Positions 19,389 to 28,487 of a stretch of DNA of 64,000 nt are shown here, one piece after another (the stretch's first letter is position 1; each line of letters begins with the position of its first letter). Source of the stretch: Opitutales bacterium (GTDB lineage: Bacteria > Verrucomicrobiota > Verrucomicrobiia > Opitutales > Oceanipulchritudinaceae); assembly GCA_020831525.1 (NCBI GenBank), contig JAFIGH010000004.1, positions 43,700-107,699 of the forward strand, read 5' to 3'. The notes under the pieces are model-generated. The model worked only from the letters and a program-made list of their open reading frames with translations, was not told the DNA's origin and did not search any database. Both the position numbers and the translations under genes were made by a program.

Positions 19389-21830
19389 TCACCGCGCTTC
19401 CAGTTCCGCGAGGAAGCGGCGGGCGTCGGTGTTGTCCGGCTCGACGCGGAGCACTTCCTCAAACTGTTCCGAGGCCTCTTCGGCGCGCCCCAGCCGCATG
19501 AGAGCGATGCCGTAGTTCATACGCGCGTTCACACGGTGCGGCTGGAGCCGGACAGCCGCGCCGAACTCTTCCGCCGCCTCCACCACGCGACCCGCGCGGG
19601 CGAGGCCGATACCGTAGTTGTAGCGCGCATCGGCGAAAGTAGGGTCAAGCCGCGCGGCTTCGCCGAAGTGCTTCGTCGCCTCCGCCGGATCGTCGGCTGA
19701 CAATGCATTGGCGAGGTTGTAGCGGGCCACCGCGTTCGACGGATCAGCCTCGACTGCCGCCCGGTAGTGACGCTTCGCGGCGGCACGATCACCCCGTTCC
19801 GCATGGAGTTGCCCGAGGTTGATGTGCGCCGCCGCACTGGATGGATCGATCTCCAATGCGCGGCGGTATTGTCCCATCGCTCCCAAAACGTCTCCCTGCC
19901 GCGCCAGTGCGAGCCCCCAGTTCACGCGGGTCGTCACGGAATTCGGCTGGATCTCCGCCGCCCGGCGGAAGTGGCCCACCGACTCCGCGTGGCGGCCTCG
20001 TCCCGACAAAGCCATGCCGAGTCCGTTCAGAGCGTCAACGGAGTCCGGACGCGCGCGCAGGACCTCCGCAAAGGTCTCCGCCGCCGCAGCGTGGCGTCCC
20101 CGTGCTAGTAGAATTTCCCCCAGCCCGAAGCGCGCGCGGCTATAGTGAGGCACGATTTCAAGCACGGCACGGAATTGATTCTCCGCTGCCGCGAGGTCGC
20201 CCGAGTTTTCAAGGAAACGGGCAAATCGTTCGCGCAGCATCCAGTCGTTGGAAGGTGCGGTATCCAGCGCCGCCTCGTAGAGCGCGCGCATACCCTTCAG
20301 CGCCTCCGGCGTCATCGCCGCCCGCAGGTCTGTCACCTCCGCTCCAAGCGCCTCCACCCGCTCCGCGTTATCCGACTGAAAGGTGAAGGGCGGACGCCGC
20401 AGACGGTCGCGCACGTAGTCGAGCACTTCCGCCCGGTCGAAGTCCGTGAATCCCAGTGCCGCCGCGCATCCCTCCGGCGTAGGCAGCGGCGCTCCGCTGT
20501 CACGCGCGCGCACCCGGTCCGGCAAATGCTCCTCGGCGGCTTCCATCAAACCGGCAGCCAGCCGGTAATTCCCCGCGAAGTTGAAATGCACGTGCTCATA
20601 AAATACGTCCAAGCCCGGTAATCCGAGCGGCGCGCCCGCGCCAAGCGCTTCGGCGGCGTCAAAAAAGCCCGCCGATGCACTGCGGCGCGCGGCCTCGGCG
20701 CTGATAATTTCATTGAGCCGCGAATCCGCGCGCACCCGCTGGGTATCGAGGTCACGCGCATGCAAATACGCTGTTCGCGCCGCATCCTCCCGCCCGAGAG
20801 CCTCAAGGCAAACCGCCATGCGGTAGTGCAACTCGGCGTGGTTACCGTCGAGGGCCGCCGCGTTTTCATAGGCGGCAAGGGCGGCCTCATGGTCGCCCGC
20901 GCCCTCGTGCGCCAGTCCCGATTCGAACACTTCCCGCCACCGCTCCTTGTCGTGAAAACCTTCCGCATGCGCCGAACCGAAAGGCGGACAGTCGCGCAGG
21001 TTGGTCGCCACCGTGGAAAGCACCACCCCGGCCCCGGCACCCGCCGCCCGGTCAAGAATGTCCGCGAGGTTTGCCTCAAAGTGGCGGTAGATGGTGTCCA
21101 TGCGCGGATCGTCAGCACTTACCTGCTGTTCAATGAAAAGCTCCAGCCCGCGCCACTCCGTCGGCGCATCCGCCCGACTGCGCAACGATTGCGCCAGCCC
21201 GTCGAGAGCCTGCCCCACACGCGTGCGGCCCAGCGCCATGCGCGCACGGATGAGCCCGAGCCGGGGGGCCTGCGGGCCAAACACCGTCCCCGCCCCGAAC
21301 GGTCCGACGACCTCGTTATTTCCCATGTAGACGATCCAGAGATCGCCGTCCATGCCCGCACAATCCCGCGCGATCTCGCGCACGACATGCGAGTTGATCG
21401 CCGTCACGGCGACATTCACGACCTCGAAGCGAACACCCGGATAACGCTCGCGCAACATCACTTCGAGAAAGCGGGACACGCCGTAGGCGGACTCCGGATC
21501 CCCCATGGCGGCGGACTCGCCGAGAACGAAGATGCGGCAGGTCTCCTCGCCCTTGTCCACCGGAAGTGCGGCAGGGTGCAGGGATCGGGCGAGCGCGTCG
21601 GGAAAGAACCGACGCGTGTAGTCGCGGTTCTCCACATACACCGGCTCGCCCGCTATCTCGGAACGCAGAAAAAACTGCGTCGGGTAACCGTATCCCGCCA
21701 CACGCAGAACAATCTCCAAAAGAAGCAGGAGCAACAACGGAAGCGCCAGCGCCGCAACGCGGAACACCCAAAGACGCCCCCTTGAAATCCGGCCCGCCGA
21801 CGGGACCGTGTCGCCCTTCCGTTTTGCCAT
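19389..21830 (-). CDS. Membrane-anchored SGNH-like hydrolase with TPR repeats
   Basis: An 813-residue protein. One N-terminal membrane helix (VAALALPLLLLLLLEIVL) follows a basic start. Residues 90-430 resemble SGNH/GDSL hydrolases: FVLGESAAMGDP (block I serine), a GNNE-type block III in YMGNNEVVGPF, and HVHFNFAGNYRLA near residue 415 as the block V histidine. The C-terminal half (about 500-813) is a run of at least eight tetratricopeptide repeats with the usual A-x2-LG-x2-L and P-x2-A positions. Such SGNH-TPR fusions are known in Verrucomicrobia and Planctomycetes; a role in envelope glycan acyl transfer or hydrolysis is only a guess. It is convergent with ade, 16 bp apart. Confidence 0.7.
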   Translation of the reverse strand: MAKRKGDTVPSAGRISRGRLWVFRVAALALPLLLLLLLEIVLRVAGYGYPTQFFLRSEIAGEPVYVENRDYTRRFFPDALARSLHPAALPVDKGEETCRIFVLGESAAMGDPESAYGVSRFLEVMLRERYPGVRFEVVNVAVTAINSHVVREIARDCAGMDGDLWIVYMGNNEVVGPFGAGTVFGPQAPRLGLIRARMALGRTRVGQALDGLAQSLRSRADAPTEWRGLELFIEQQVSADDPRMDTIYRHFEANLADILDRAAGAGAGVVLSTVATNLRDCPPFGSAHAEGFHDKERWREVFESGLAHEGAGDHEAALAAYENAAALDGNHAELHYRMAVCLEALGREDAARTAYLHARDLDTQRVRADSRLNEIISAEAARRSASAGFFDAAEALGAGAPLGLPGLDVFYEHVHFNFAGNYRLAAGLMEAAEEHLPDRVRARDSGAPLPTPEGCAAALGFTDFDRAEVLDYVRDRLRRPPFTFQSDNAERVEALGAEVTDLRAAMTPEALKGMRALYEAALDTAPSNDWMLRERFARFLENSGDLAAAENQFRAVLEIVPHYSRARFGLGEILLARGRHAAAAETFAEVLRARPDSVDALNGLGMALSGRGRHAESVGHFRRAAEIQPNSVTTRVNWGLALARQGDVLGAMGQYRRALEIDPSSAAAHINLGQLHAERGDRAAAKRHYRAAVEADPSNAVARYNLANALSADDPAEATKHFGEAARLDPTFADARYNYGIGLARAGRVVEAAEEFGAAVRLQPHRVNARMNYGIALMRLGRAEEASEQFEEVLRVEPDNTDARRFLAELEAR

Positions 21831-21961
21831 TCCCCAATCTCACCGGCACGGCACCGTCCCGCAAGGCGGAATCCTCCCTCCGCAGCGCATACTAAGCCTA
21901 CCGGGGTGAATCCCGATCACTTTACCCAGGCACCCTTCCGCGGACACGCTGCCCCGACCGA

Positions 21962-22979
21962 TCAACCGTCCGCAGCAGGCTTTCGCCGCCGCTGCGATCG
22001 CCTTGCAAAGCGCAGTTCGCTCTCCGCCGACAACAGCAGTGCATCCGGCGGTTCCGCCCCGCCGCGCCTCCACGGCCCCGCCCACCGCACGACAAACTCC
22101 CGCGTGCCCACCGCCGCGCCGCGCAAAAACTCCGGCATACGCCGCAACAACGGAGACGGCTCCCTGCACTCTTCCCCCAGAGGCGCCTCACCGCCGTCCC
22201 GGAATCCCTGTTGTACCGCATCGTCCTTCACCGCCACCAACCGCGCGTAGGATTCCACAAACCGGTCGCGCTCTCCCGGTGTTGTGGCATGCGCCTCTCC
22301 AAGCATGGCAAGAATACCGTCCCGCGCCCACTCCCGCAGACCGTGCCAAGCCGAACCGCCTGTCGCTGCGCCGAAGCCGCTCCAGCGGTAGGCCTCCGCC
22401 TGCTCCGCCAGCCCCGCGCGCACCGGATTCAGTTCGATATACGCGCCCACCACGCGCAGCACATGCGGCGAATCCTGCACCACGCAACTCTTGTAGCGCT
22501 CCGCCCACAAGGTCCCCACGCGCCCGCGCTCCCCGTTGTACCACACGCTGTAGCGCTGCTTGAGCGTCTTCATGAACCCCGCGAGACTGCCCATGCGCCC
22601 CCGTAAATGCGCCCTCAGCTCGACAGCATCAAGCGACTCCGTCGCAATGGTCAGCCGCCACCTGCCGTGCGCCCAAGTTCAGATACGGACACTTCTCCTC
22701 CCCGTAAAGCACGCGGAAGCGCCGCACCAACTCCGCGTCAGCCACCTCCTTCGCCGCGGGGTCCACCCGCGCGAGTATGTGGAAGTGGTTTGACATCACA
22801 CAGAAGGTCAGCACCTCCACCCCGCAGAAGTCCGCCACCCGCCGCAACTCCCCAACGAAACGGTCCTTCGCTTCTTCGTCCGCGAGCAGGCGTTCCTTGT
22901 TCACGCACCGGCCGTAGCAGTGATAGCACGCAGGGCCATCCGTGCGCACGTAGCGTAGGGGATAGGTTCGAGTATACAT
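21962..22979 (-). pseudogene. REP-associated tyrosine transposase (RAYT), frameshifted
   Basis: Two adjacent minus-strand frames make one RAYT/Y1 transposase-like protein. 22979-22629 gives MYTRTYPLRYV ... YHCYGRCVNKERLL ... VLTFCVMSNHFHILARV, with the HUH-type HFH metal site. The frame then ends at a TGA, while the next frame continues through LTIATESLDAVELR, GSLAGFMKTLKQRYSVWYN, TLWAERYKS and YIELNPVRAGL (candidate catalytic tyrosine). The switch lies near 22665-22690. If unrepaired, the gene is inactive. A second member starts at 63839 with a closely similar N-terminus. RAYTs bind REP hairpins; REP-like elements occur at 15846 and 33505. The 104 bp upstream (22980-23083) are AT-rich and probably hold its promoter. 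Confidence 0.85.
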
Positions 22980-23083
22980 GATTCCTCATTTTTCTCGCTT
23001 CCCACATCTACCGTCAAGTAATATGTCAGACATTTGTATTTTTGGGTGTCGTGTGGGGTCGTGTGGAGCCCGTACTCTCGATT

Positions 23084-24613
23084 TTAACGCTTTTTCTTTT
23101 TCAGCCGGAGATCGTAGAGGTCGGTGCGGCGGTCCTTCCAGTTACGGACGCTGCCGCTTTCGTGCAGTTCTTTGAGGAGGTCGAGGTCGATATCGCAGAT
23201 GAGGACCATTTCGGTGTTTGGGGTGGCTTCGGCAACGATGCCTGTACTGGGGAAGGCGAAGTCGCTGGGCGAAAAAACAGCGGACTGGGAGTATTGGATA
23301 TCCATGTTGTCGACGCGCGGGAGGTTGCCGACGTTACCGGAGATGGCGACGTAGCACTCGTTTTCGACGGCGCGGGCGTGGGAGCAGAACCGCACACGCT
23401 GGTAGCCGGTCTGCAAATCGGTCATAAAGGGCACGAAGAGGATCTCCATCCCCTGCTCGCGAAGGAGGCGGGGCAGCTCGGGAAATTCGACGTCATAGCA
23501 GATGAGGATACCGATCTTGCCGCAGTCGGTGTCCATGACGACCAATTCGCTGCCGCCCATCATGCCGTAGCTCTCGCGCTCGCTCGGAGTCACGTGGATT
23601 TTTTTGGTCATCTCCCATGTGCCGTCGCGGCGGCAGAGGAAGGCGGCGTTGTAGAGTTTGTTGCGCTCGAGCAGGGGCATGGAACCCGTGATGATGTTCA
23701 CGTTGTAGCTCACGGCGAACTCACACATCTTTTCGAAGAGCGGATTGGTGTATTTGGCCAGCTCCCGGATAGCCTCCGCCGGTGTCATCTCGTTGTACTT
23801 CACCATGAGCGGAGCATTGATGAACTCGGGGAAGAGGATGAAGTCCGAGTGGTAATCGCTGACCGTATCGATGAAGTATTCCGCCTGATCGACGACTGTA
23901 TCGAGGCGGGTGGCAGGGCGCATCTGCCATTGCACGACGCCGAGGCGCACTTCGCGCTTCTTCACGCTGATGAGCTTGGGCTTTTCTTCGTAGTAGATGT
24001 TGTTCCACTCCAAGAGGGTAGCGTATTCCTTGGACTCGGTATCTCCCTCCAAGTAACCCTTGAGCACTTTTTTGACGTGAAAACCGTTGCCCAGCTGGAA
24101 GCTCAAAATCGGATCGGAGATCTCCCGCTGGCGCACTCGGTTGATGTATTGGCGCGGGCTGAGTTTCTCGGCGTAGTCCTCATAGCCGGGAATGCGCCCG
24201 CCCGCGATAATGGCGCGCAGGTTGAGGTTTTCGCATAGTTCCTTGCGGGCATCGTACATGCGCCGCGCCAGCCGCATGCCGCGGAAATCGGGATGGACAA
24301 AGACCTCGATTCCGTAGAGCACGTCGCCCTCGGGGTCGTGTGTGTCGAAGCGACCGTCTCCGATGATTTCGGCGTAAGTGTGGCGGTCTCCGAATTTGTC
24401 GTAGTCCACGATGATCGAGAAGGCGCAGCCCACCACCCTGCCGTTGACTTCGACACCGATCTGCCCCTCCGGAAAAATCTTCAAAAGGCGTGCAAAGTCG
24501 CGCTTCCGCCAAGGGTCGTCATCGATGGACGCATAGGAGGCCTCATGCGCGCTGCGCAGGTCCTCGAAGTCGGAAAGCTCGAGGTGGCGGATCTTAATGT
24601 TCAGTTCTTCCAT
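23084..24613 (-). CDS. GNAT acetyltransferase - carbon-nitrogen hydrolase fusion
   Basis: A 509-residue two-domain protein. Residues 5-190 form a GNAT acetyltransferase (VVGCAFSIIVDY, then LYGIEVFVHPDFRGMRLARR as the acetyl-CoA site). Residues 222-500 are a nitrilase-superfamily amidase with the full catalytic set: Glu263 in LFPEF, Lys337 or Lys338 in MTKKIHVTP, and Cys372 in LICYDVEFPEL. This fused pair is a recognised bacterial family of unknown substrate. A coupled acyl transfer and amide hydrolysis on one metabolite is inferred. The protein ends in a lysine-rich tail (LRLKKKKR). The start at 24613 gives a clean GNAT N-terminus. It is monocistronic. Confidence 0.9.
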   Translation of the reverse strand: MEELNIKIRHLELSDFEDLRSAHEASYASIDDDPWRKRDFARLLKIFPEGQIGVEVNGRVVGCAFSIIVDYDKFGDRHTYAEIIGDGRFDTHDPEGDVLYGIEVFVHPDFRGMRLARRMYDARKELCENLNLRAIIAGGRIPGYEDYAEKLSPRQYINRVRQREISDPILSFQLGNGFHVKKVLKGYLEGDTESKEYATLLEWNNIYYEEKPKLISVKKREVRLGVVQWQMRPATRLDTVVDQAEYFIDTVSDYHSDFILFPEFINAPLMVKYNEMTPAEAIRELAKYTNPLFEKMCEFAVSYNVNIITGSMPLLERNKLYNAAFLCRRDGTWEMTKKIHVTPSERESYGMMGGSELVVMDTDCGKIGILICYDVEFPELPRLLREQGMEILFVPFMTDLQTGYQRVRFCSHARAVENECYVAISGNVGNLPRVDNMDIQYSQSAVFSPSDFAFPSTGIVAEATPNTEMVLICDIDLDLLKELHESGSVRNWKDRRTDLYDLRLKKKKR

Positions 24614-24748
24614 GGTCTCCGCGACTATCGACGGAACCCCGCGCCGATGCGAGCCTTGTGTGCAGGGAGCCGTGCGCGCTGACCACCCCCGCCGGCACCA
24701 AGGTCCGCGTTGACCCCGTGCCGCCGCGCTCTATGGATGGTCCGCGAA

Positions 24749-25192
24749 ATGTCTCCGTGGCTCATTGAGTTTTTCGGCTCGCGCGAGTTGAACCGCGCCA
24801 TACTCATGCTGCTCTGCATGACGGCACCGGTGTGGCTGCTGCTGCTCTTCCCCGGCCGGCCCGCCGTCGTGCGCCGCCTGTCCAGCCCTTTCTTTTTTCC
24901 AGTCCTCATGGTTCCGGTATGGATCTACATGGCCTATACCGCCTACACGCTTTCGCGGCTCCCGGTCATCGCCTCGGTCGACTACCATGCGGCCCGCAGC
25001 ATCGCGCGCCATCCGCTGCTCCTGCTCGTGTTCATTTGCCATATCCAGATTCTCAATCTGTTCCTCGGCTGCGCCATTTACCGCGACGCCCTCAAACGCC
25101 GCTCACAACCGGTGGCAGCGCTCCTCCTCACTTGGCTCACCGGCCCGCCGGGCCTTCTTGTCTACGCGCTTCAGCGCCTGTTCCGGCGGTAA
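24749..25192 (+). CDS. ABA4-like (DUF4281) membrane protein
   Basis: A 147-residue protein with four predicted membrane helices (LMLLCMTAPVWLLLLF, FFFPVLMVPVWIYMAYTAY, LLLLVFICHIQILNLFLG, LLLTWLTGPPGLLVYAL). The segment NLFLGCAIYRDALKRR followed by LTWLTGPPGLLVY fits the ABA-deficient-4-like DUF4281 family, linked in plants to neoxanthin synthesis; bacterial members have no settled function. In-frame starts at 24710 and 24737 are alternatives; 24749 begins like other members (MSPWLIEFF). It is divergent from the GNAT-nitrilase gene. Confidence 0.6.
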   Translation: MSPWLIEFFGSRELNRAILMLLCMTAPVWLLLLFPGRPAVVRRLSSPFFFPVLMVPVWIYMAYTAYTLSRLPVIASVDYHAARSIARHPLLLLVFICHIQILNLFLGCAIYRDALKRRSQPVAALLLTWLTGPPGLLVYALQRLFRR

Positions 25193-25301
25193 GGCCGGCA
25201 ATACAAGGAGGCATAGACAGCGTTCCGGGAAACGTGGTGCGGAGCTGCAGGAGACCGCGGTTCTCTCGGCGCGGGTGCAGCCCGTCGGCAGCTTTGCAAG
25301 A

Positions 25302-25338
25302 GAAAGCCCCCGTTCCGCTGCGGGAACCGGGGGCTTTC
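25302..25338. terminator. Bidirectional hairpin terminator
   Basis: A GC-rich hairpin with a perfect outer stem, AAAGCCCCCG against CGGGGGCTTT, plus inner TTCC/GGAA pairs. It lies between the convergent ABA4-like gene (ends 25192) and ompH (ends 25364), where it can serve both. No long T run follows on either side, so efficiency is uncertain. Confidence 0.65.
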
Positions 25339-25363
25339 GGGAAATCAGATTGACCGCACGGGC

Positions 25364-25933
25364 TCAGGGAGCGCCGCGGTTGAGTTCGCGCATAACTTTG
25401 TCAGTCATGTCGAAGCCGGACGAGGCGTAGAGGACAGACGGAACACCGCTGCCGGTGACATCGGATGTGTCGAAAACGAGTTCGACGCCGTCTTCACGGG
25501 CCACCGCGAGCACGACATCGCGGATTTCCTCTATGAGGTTCATGCGGATGGTCTGCTGACGCTGCTGGAGTTCCTGCATTTTCTGCTGCTCCCAGCGGCG
25601 GTGCTCCTGGGCGGCCTGCTGGAGACGCTGGAGCTTCATGTTGAATTCCTGCATCAGGTCGGCGCGGGCCTCGTCGGAGAGGAGCTGGTTTTCGGCGCGC
25701 TCCTCAAGTTCCTGAAGCTCTTCCTGCATGCGCTGGAGCGGGGCGGCACGCTCTTCGGCTTCTTCCTGAGCCTGGCGCTGCACGCTGGAGAGGCGGTCGA
25801 ATGCCTCCTCACGCTTGTAGTAGCCGTCAAAAAGACGCTCCATGCTGACGGTGGCAATCTTGACATTGGCAAACGCCGGAGCGGCGATGACCAAAGCAAG
25901 GGCGGAAACGAATGCGAGGTACTTCCTGTTCAT
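25364..25933 (-). CDS. ompH: Periplasmic chaperone Skp/OmpH family
   Basis: A 189-residue protein with signal peptide MNRKYLAFVSALALVIAAPA (cleavage after AFA). It then has the Skp start VKIATVSMERLFDGYYK and about 100 residues of glutamine/glutamate-rich coiled coil (QRQAQEEAEERAAPLQRMQ region), which forms the tentacles of the trimer. The C-terminal strand EDGVELVFDTSD closes the body. It carries unfolded outer-membrane proteins to the BAM complex. It lies 163 bp downstream of bamA in the same direction, the classical pairing, so co-expression is likely although the gap could hold its own promoter. Confidence 0.9.
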   Translation of the reverse strand: MNRKYLAFVSALALVIAAPAFANVKIATVSMERLFDGYYKREEAFDRLSSVQRQAQEEAEERAAPLQRMQEELQELEERAENQLLSDEARADLMQEFNMKLQRLQQAAQEHRRWEQQKMQELQQRQQTIRMNLIEEIRDVVLAVAREDGVELVFDTSDVTGSGVPSVLYASSGFDMTDKVMRELNRGAP

Positions 25934-26096
25934 AAATGGTTGGGTTGGTGTTTGAAATCAGATGCAATGAAAACAAAAACTCTTATTGAAGAGGTAATTG
26001 CGCCGTGCGTCGAGCGATAAATTGAAGGGTTGACGTTGGTTTGCCGACGCAAGGGGAATCGTGGTGAGAGACTGCGGACACACCCCGAAGGTTCAA

Positions 26097-28487
26097 CTAA
26101 AAACGGGTGCCGAAGGCGAAGTTGAACTGGTTGCCGCGGCGGTTGTCGATGAACTGGTTTGTCCCCTCGTCGTAGAAGCCCGACCGGATGGGGATGCCGA
26201 AGTCGAGGCGCAGCGGATTGCCGAGGACAAGCAGACGAATGCCGAAGCCCCAGTTATCGTTGTAGTTGGCCGGATTGAAGTCGAACTCGCGGGAATTGAC
26301 GAAGCCCCAGTCGTAAAAGAGCGCGAGGCGCAGGGGCTCGGCCACCCGCACCGAATATTCGATACTGCCGAACCCGTAGGACCGGCCGCCGATAGGCTCG
26401 AAAAAGCCGCGGGACGTATCCACCGGCCCGACCTCGCGAAACTCGAAACCCCGCAGGCTGTTGGGCCCGCCGAGGTAGTAGCGGTCGAAAAAGGGAACAT
26501 TCTGATTGCTGTACTCCCACAAGGAACCGGCGCGGGCAAGAACACTGATGACCTGGTCACCCAGCTCGAAGGTGGGAATGAAGAACGCGTTGCGCGTTTC
26601 GAGGCCGATATACTCGGTGTCGCCGCCGACGCCCGCGAAGGTGCCGGTGACCTGCATACGGCTGCCGCGCGTGGTGAAGATGAGGTCGTTGCGCGTATCG
26701 CGAACTAGCGAAAGCGCAAGCTTTGAGATTGAGCGCGGGCTCTGCTCCGCCTCCTCCGCGATGACAAACGGGACCTGATCCGAAGGGCGGTTCAAGCGAA
26801 GGTCGACAACCTCAAAGGTGTAGGTCGCCTGGCCGTCGATGAGGCCGATGAGTCGCTTGCGCAGGTAGACCTCCACCCCCATGCGCAACTCGTCGTAGGA
26901 CGTCGAAACAAAGTCCGTTTCGCGCCGGAACAGCTCGACACCGAGGGCGAGGCGTTCCTCGAACAGCCACGGCTCCTCGAAGCCGATGACGAGTTCGTTC
27001 GAACGCGAACCGATGGACCCGCGGAAACGGAACTTCTGCCCCGCGCCCTGAAGGTAGGGAGAGCGCCACTTGAAGAGGTCGAAGTTGGACTGCGAGATTT
27101 CGAAGAAGAAGACGGCCCGCTCGAGCGAGCTGAAACCCGCGCCGAACTGGAAGTTGCCCGTGCGGCCCTCCTGCAGGCGCACCTTGAGGTTGCGCCGCCC
27201 CGGAATATTCGTCGGCTCCGGGCTGAGCCGGACTTCCTCGAAATAGCGGGTGTTGCGCAGGCGCGCCTCACTCACCTTCATATTGACGAGGTTGAACGTG
27301 CGCCCCGGAGAGAGGGCCAGTTCCCGGATAATGACGGTGCTCTTGGTCTTTGTGTTGCCCTCGATTACGATGGATTCGACCTCGAAACGCTCGCTCTCGC
27401 GGATGCGGTAGACGAGGTCGATATCGCCCGTCTCGATATTGGGGCGGCGTTCCGGGCGGACAGAGGTGTCGAGATAGCCGAGCGCTCCGTACATGTCGGT
27501 GAGCCGTTCCACGTCCTCGTCGAGGACTTCGGGCGAAAAGACATCTCCGGGCAAGAGGTTGAGTGACCAGTAGAGTTGGGCGTCGTTGAAGATCTCGTTG
27601 CCCTCGAAGTAGATATCGCCCACGCGGTACTGGCGGCCCTCGTCGATGCGGATGGTGATGAGCATCTGCCGCGACGAGGGGTATTCAATGGAAACGTTGG
27701 CCTCGGGGATGCTGACATCGAGGTAGCCCGCGTTGAGGTACTTCACGCGCAGGCGGTCGAGGTCGTCCTGGAACTTCGACTCGTCGAACCGGCCCGTGCC
27801 CGTGAGCCACGACATGAACCAGCGGCGCCGTGTCTCCATGGCGCGCCGCAGCCGCCGGTCGGAAAACTCCTCGTTGCCGATGAACTCGACGCGTTTGATG
27901 CGCAGGCGCTCGCCCTCGTCGATACGGAAAATTACGTCGCCGAGGCCCGAATCCGGGTCGCGCACGATCTCGTAGTCCACCTCCGCGTCAGTGAAACCGC
28001 GGTCGCGGTAGAGGGTGAGGATTTCGTCGGCGTCCCGCCGCACCCGGCGCTCGTCGAGGGAACGGTTCGGCTCGATCTGCATCTCGCGCTCAAGGCGGCG
28101 CGTGCGGATGCGCTGGTTGCCCTCGATGCGCACCTCGCGCACGCGGTAGCGCGCCTGCACATTGAAGATCACCCGCACACGGTCGTCCGGCATCGGTTCG
28201 GTGCGCGCCTCGATGAAGTCGAAGAGCCGGGTCTCGTAGAGGGAGCGGATGGAGCGGTCGACGAGGACCTCGCTGTAGGGCATGCCGCGCCGGATCTGGA
28301 TGCGGGCAAAAATGGCCTCGTCGCTAACATTGCGGAAATCGATGAACTCGATGCCGATGTCCCCGACAATAGGCTGTTCGCCCGGCGCTTGCGCCCCGGC
28401 CTGCGGGACAACCGCGACAACGGCGAGAACCAAGGCGGCAAAGAAGGAAACGAAATTACTCACTGATGGGTGCACTGTAGTTCTCAA
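26097..28487 (-). CDS. bamA: Outer membrane protein assembly factor BamA
   Basis: A protein of up to 796 residues: signal peptide (FFAALVLAVVAVVPQAGAQ), five POTRA repeats through about residue 430 (markers VREVRIEGNQRI, IKRVEFIGNEEFSD, VGDIYFEGNEIF, VESIVIEGNTKT), and a 16-strand barrel with the conserved LGGPNSLRGFE loop and a terminal phenylalanine. It inserts beta-barrel proteins into the outer membrane. No ATG begins the frame: the codon at 28487 is TTG, and GTG codons at 28475 and 28463 are alternatives. The 28463 start overlaps the dnaB stop by only eight bases and still leaves a signal peptide. All choices overlap dnaB, so translation is probably coupled. Confidence 0.95.
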   Translation of the reverse strand: MRTTVHPSVSNFVSFFAALVLAVVAVVPQAGAQAPGEQPIVGDIGIEFIDFRNVSDEAIFARIQIRRGMPYSEVLVDRSIRSLYETRLFDFIEARTEPMPDDRVRVIFNVQARYRVREVRIEGNQRIRTRRLEREMQIEPNRSLDERRVRRDADEILTLYRDRGFTDAEVDYEIVRDPDSGLGDVIFRIDEGERLRIKRVEFIGNEEFSDRRLRRAMETRRRWFMSWLTGTGRFDESKFQDDLDRLRVKYLNAGYLDVSIPEANVSIEYPSSRQMLITIRIDEGRQYRVGDIYFEGNEIFNDAQLYWSLNLLPGDVFSPEVLDEDVERLTDMYGALGYLDTSVRPERRPNIETGDIDLVYRIRESERFEVESIVIEGNTKTKSTVIIRELALSPGRTFNLVNMKVSEARLRNTRYFEEVRLSPEPTNIPGRRNLKVRLQEGRTGNFQFGAGFSSLERAVFFFEISQSNFDLFKWRSPYLQGAGQKFRFRGSIGSRSNELVIGFEEPWLFEERLALGVELFRRETDFVSTSYDELRMGVEVYLRKRLIGLIDGQATYTFEVVDLRLNRPSDQVPFVIAEEAEQSPRSISKLALSLVRDTRNDLIFTTRGSRMQVTGTFAGVGGDTEYIGLETRNAFFIPTFELGDQVISVLARAGSLWEYSNQNVPFFDRYYLGGPNSLRGFEFREVGPVDTSRGFFEPIGGRSYGFGSIEYSVRVAEPLRLALFYDWGFVNSREFDFNPANYNDNWGFGIRLLVLGNPLRLDFGIPIRSGFYDEGTNQFIDNRRGNQFNFAFGTRF

